Shown piece after piece: positions 5,078 to 6,166 of a stretch of DNA of 6,166 nucleotides (position 1 is its first letter; each line of letters starts with the position of its first letter). The DNA is taken from contig JACMNW010000179.1 of the NCBI GenBank assembly GCA_014378345.1, positions 1 through 6,166 of the forward strand. The letters run 5' to 3'. The translations under genes and the position numbers were made by a program. The notes under the pieces are model-generated. The model made no database searches, was not told the origin of the DNA, and saw only the letters and a list, made by a program, of their open reading frames with translations. This DNA comes from Pseudorhodobacter sp. GTDB taxonomy: Bacteria > Pseudomonadota > Alphaproteobacteria > Rhodobacterales > Rhodobacteraceae.

Positions 5078-6166
5078 ATGACGTCAAGAAAAACACTCGC
5101 TACCACTGTCAGCATTGTGGCCATGCTTTCTGCGACAATCGCGCAGGCTGATGCGATGGCCGATCTGGTAGCCGCGGCAACAACCGAAGGCCAGTTGACC
5201 ACAATTGCATTACCGCATGATTGGTGTGGATACGGTGCCGTAATAGAGGGCTTCAAGGCCAAATATTCGGGCATCACCGTGAACGAATTGAACCCAGACG
5301 CAGGGTCAGCGGATGAAGTAGAGGCGACCAAGGCCAACAAGGACAACAAAGGCCCGCAAGCGCCCGATGTTATTGACGTAGGTTTGGCTTACGGGCCATC
5401 GTCGAAGGCCGAAGGTCTGACCCAGCCGTATAAAGTGGCAACATGGGACGAGATTCCAGACAATATCAAGGATGCCGAAGGCCACTGGTATGGCGACTAT
5501 TACGGCGTGATGTCGTTCCTTGTGAACAAAGACCTTGTGGCCAACACTCCCGCCGATTGGGCTGATTTGATGAAGCCGGAATATGCAGGCCAAGTGGCGC
5601 TTGCGGGCGATCCGCGCGCCTCAAACCAAGCCATTCTTGCCGTGCATGCGGCAGGTCTTGGTGCAGGTTCCGCGGCGGGTGACGCCGCAGGAAAGGCCGG
5701 GCTTGATTACTTTGCAGCGCTGAACAAAGCAGGCAATTTCGTGCCGGTCATTGGCAAGGCAGGCACACTGGCACAGGGCACCACACCAATCGTCGTGATG
5801 TGGGATTACAATGCGCTGGCGGCACGCGACACGCTGGCAGGCAACCCACCGGTCGAAGTTGTGGTTCCCGCGACGGGCATTCAGGCGGGCGTTTATGTGC
5901 AGGCTATTTCGGCTTATGCACCGCATCCAAGTGCTGCGAAGCTTTGGATGGAATACCTGTATTCCGACGAAGGACAGCTTTTGTGGCTGAAAGGCTACTG
6001 CCACCCCGCGCGTTTCAACGCGATGGTTGCAGCGGGCAAAGTGCCACAGGAACTGATCGACGCATTGCCACCTGCGGCATCCTACAACGCCGCCTACTTT
6101 CCAACGCTGGAAGAGGTAGATGCCAATAAGAAAGCCGTTGTTGACGGCTGGGATGCGACTGTTGGT
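5078..6166 (+). CDS. Periplasmic solute-binding protein of an ABC transporter (3' end just outside window)
   Basis: The frame runs from the ATG at 5078 to the last base without a stop, giving 363 residues; family length suggests only a few are missing. GGGAG lies seven bases before the ATG. Seen: a Sec signal peptide with Arg-Lys near the start, a hydrophobic core and a likely cleavage after AQA (residue 24); no lipobox Cys. The mature part has PHDWCGYG (46-53), NELNPDAGSADEVEA, DNKGPQAPDVIDVG, then YYGVMSFLVNKD, WADLMKPEYAGQVAL, and GYCHPARF with Cys308, typical of the periplasmic binding protein class II proteins grouped with iron, putrescine/spermidine and aminoethylphosphonate binders. 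Cys50 and Cys308 may form a disulfide. The ligand cannot be assigned; no clear tyrosine pair characteristic of ferric-iron binders was identified. Permease and ATPase genes probably follow to the right. Any link to the mcl-mtk genes is unproven. Confidence 0.85.
   Translation, partial: MTSRKTLATTVSIVAMLSATIAQADAMADLVAAATTEGQLTTIALPHDWCGYGAVIEGFKAKYSGITVNELNPDAGSADEVEATKANKDNKGPQAPDVIDVGLAYGPSSKAEGLTQPYKVATWDEIPDNIKDAEGHWYGDYYGVMSFLVNKDLVANTPADWADLMKPEYAGQVALAGDPRASNQAILAVHAAGLGAGSAAGDAAGKAGLDYFAALNKAGNFVPVIGKAGTLAQGTTPIVVMWDYNALAARDTLAGNPPVEVVVPATGIQAGVYVQAISAYAPHPSAAKLWMEYLYSDEGQLLWLKGYCHPARFNAMVAAGKVPQELIDALPPAASYNAAYFPTLEEVDANKKAVVDGWDATVG

Noticed and set aside
1..6166. CRISPR arrays, tRNA or rRNA genes, insertion sequences
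   Set aside because: No regularly spaced repeats, tRNA-like cloverleaf, rRNA motifs, transposase frames or terminal inverted repeats were seen on either strand.

Overview
The window reads as a chromosomal segment of an alphaproteobacterium, most likely a member of the Rhodobacterales (Roseobacter-like). This rests on recalled similarity of the encoded proteins to alphaproteobacterial families and on moderately GC-rich codon use. No database search was possible, so the taxonomy is inference.

Layout. Bases 1-102 hold the last 33 codons of an unidentified plus-strand gene. It converges on a minus-strand operon across a hairpin terminator at 124-149. The operon reads right to left: malyl-CoA lyase (mclA, 3199 to 2312), malate-CoA ligase beta subunit (mtkA, 2241 to 1069) and malate-CoA ligase alpha subunit (mtkB, 1056 to 160). 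A 238-base divergent region (3200-3437) separates mclA from a plus-strand regulator (3438-4835) with an N-terminal XRE helix-turn-helix, a degenerate IrrE/M78-like middle and a Cys-containing C-terminus. It resembles the short-chain fatty acyl-CoA regulator family (ScfR; RamB, PrpR, PccR). After a 242-base gap, a periplasmic ABC transporter solute-binding protein starts at 5078 and is still open at the window's right edge.

How the genes work together. MtkAB activates malate to malyl-CoA using ATP. MclA cleaves malyl-CoA to acetyl-CoA and glyoxylate. This is the C4-splitting arm of the serine cycle for one-carbon assimilation, and the lyase is reversible. The divergent ScfR-like regulator is a natural candidate to control the operon, perhaps sensing an acyl-CoA linked to acetyl-CoA/glyoxylate metabolism. 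The solute-binding protein has its own promoter-like region and no evident tie to the operon.

Points most worth a second look: (1) mclA is cut by an in-frame TGA, and the reading frame beyond it continues for 18 codons that match the missing C-terminal helix of the family, ending in a TAA that overlaps the mtkA ribosome binding site; (2) an ScfR-type regulator paired with mcl-mtkAB; (3) a cluster of TGTAA/TTACA and TTTGCAAA-like half-sites between them.
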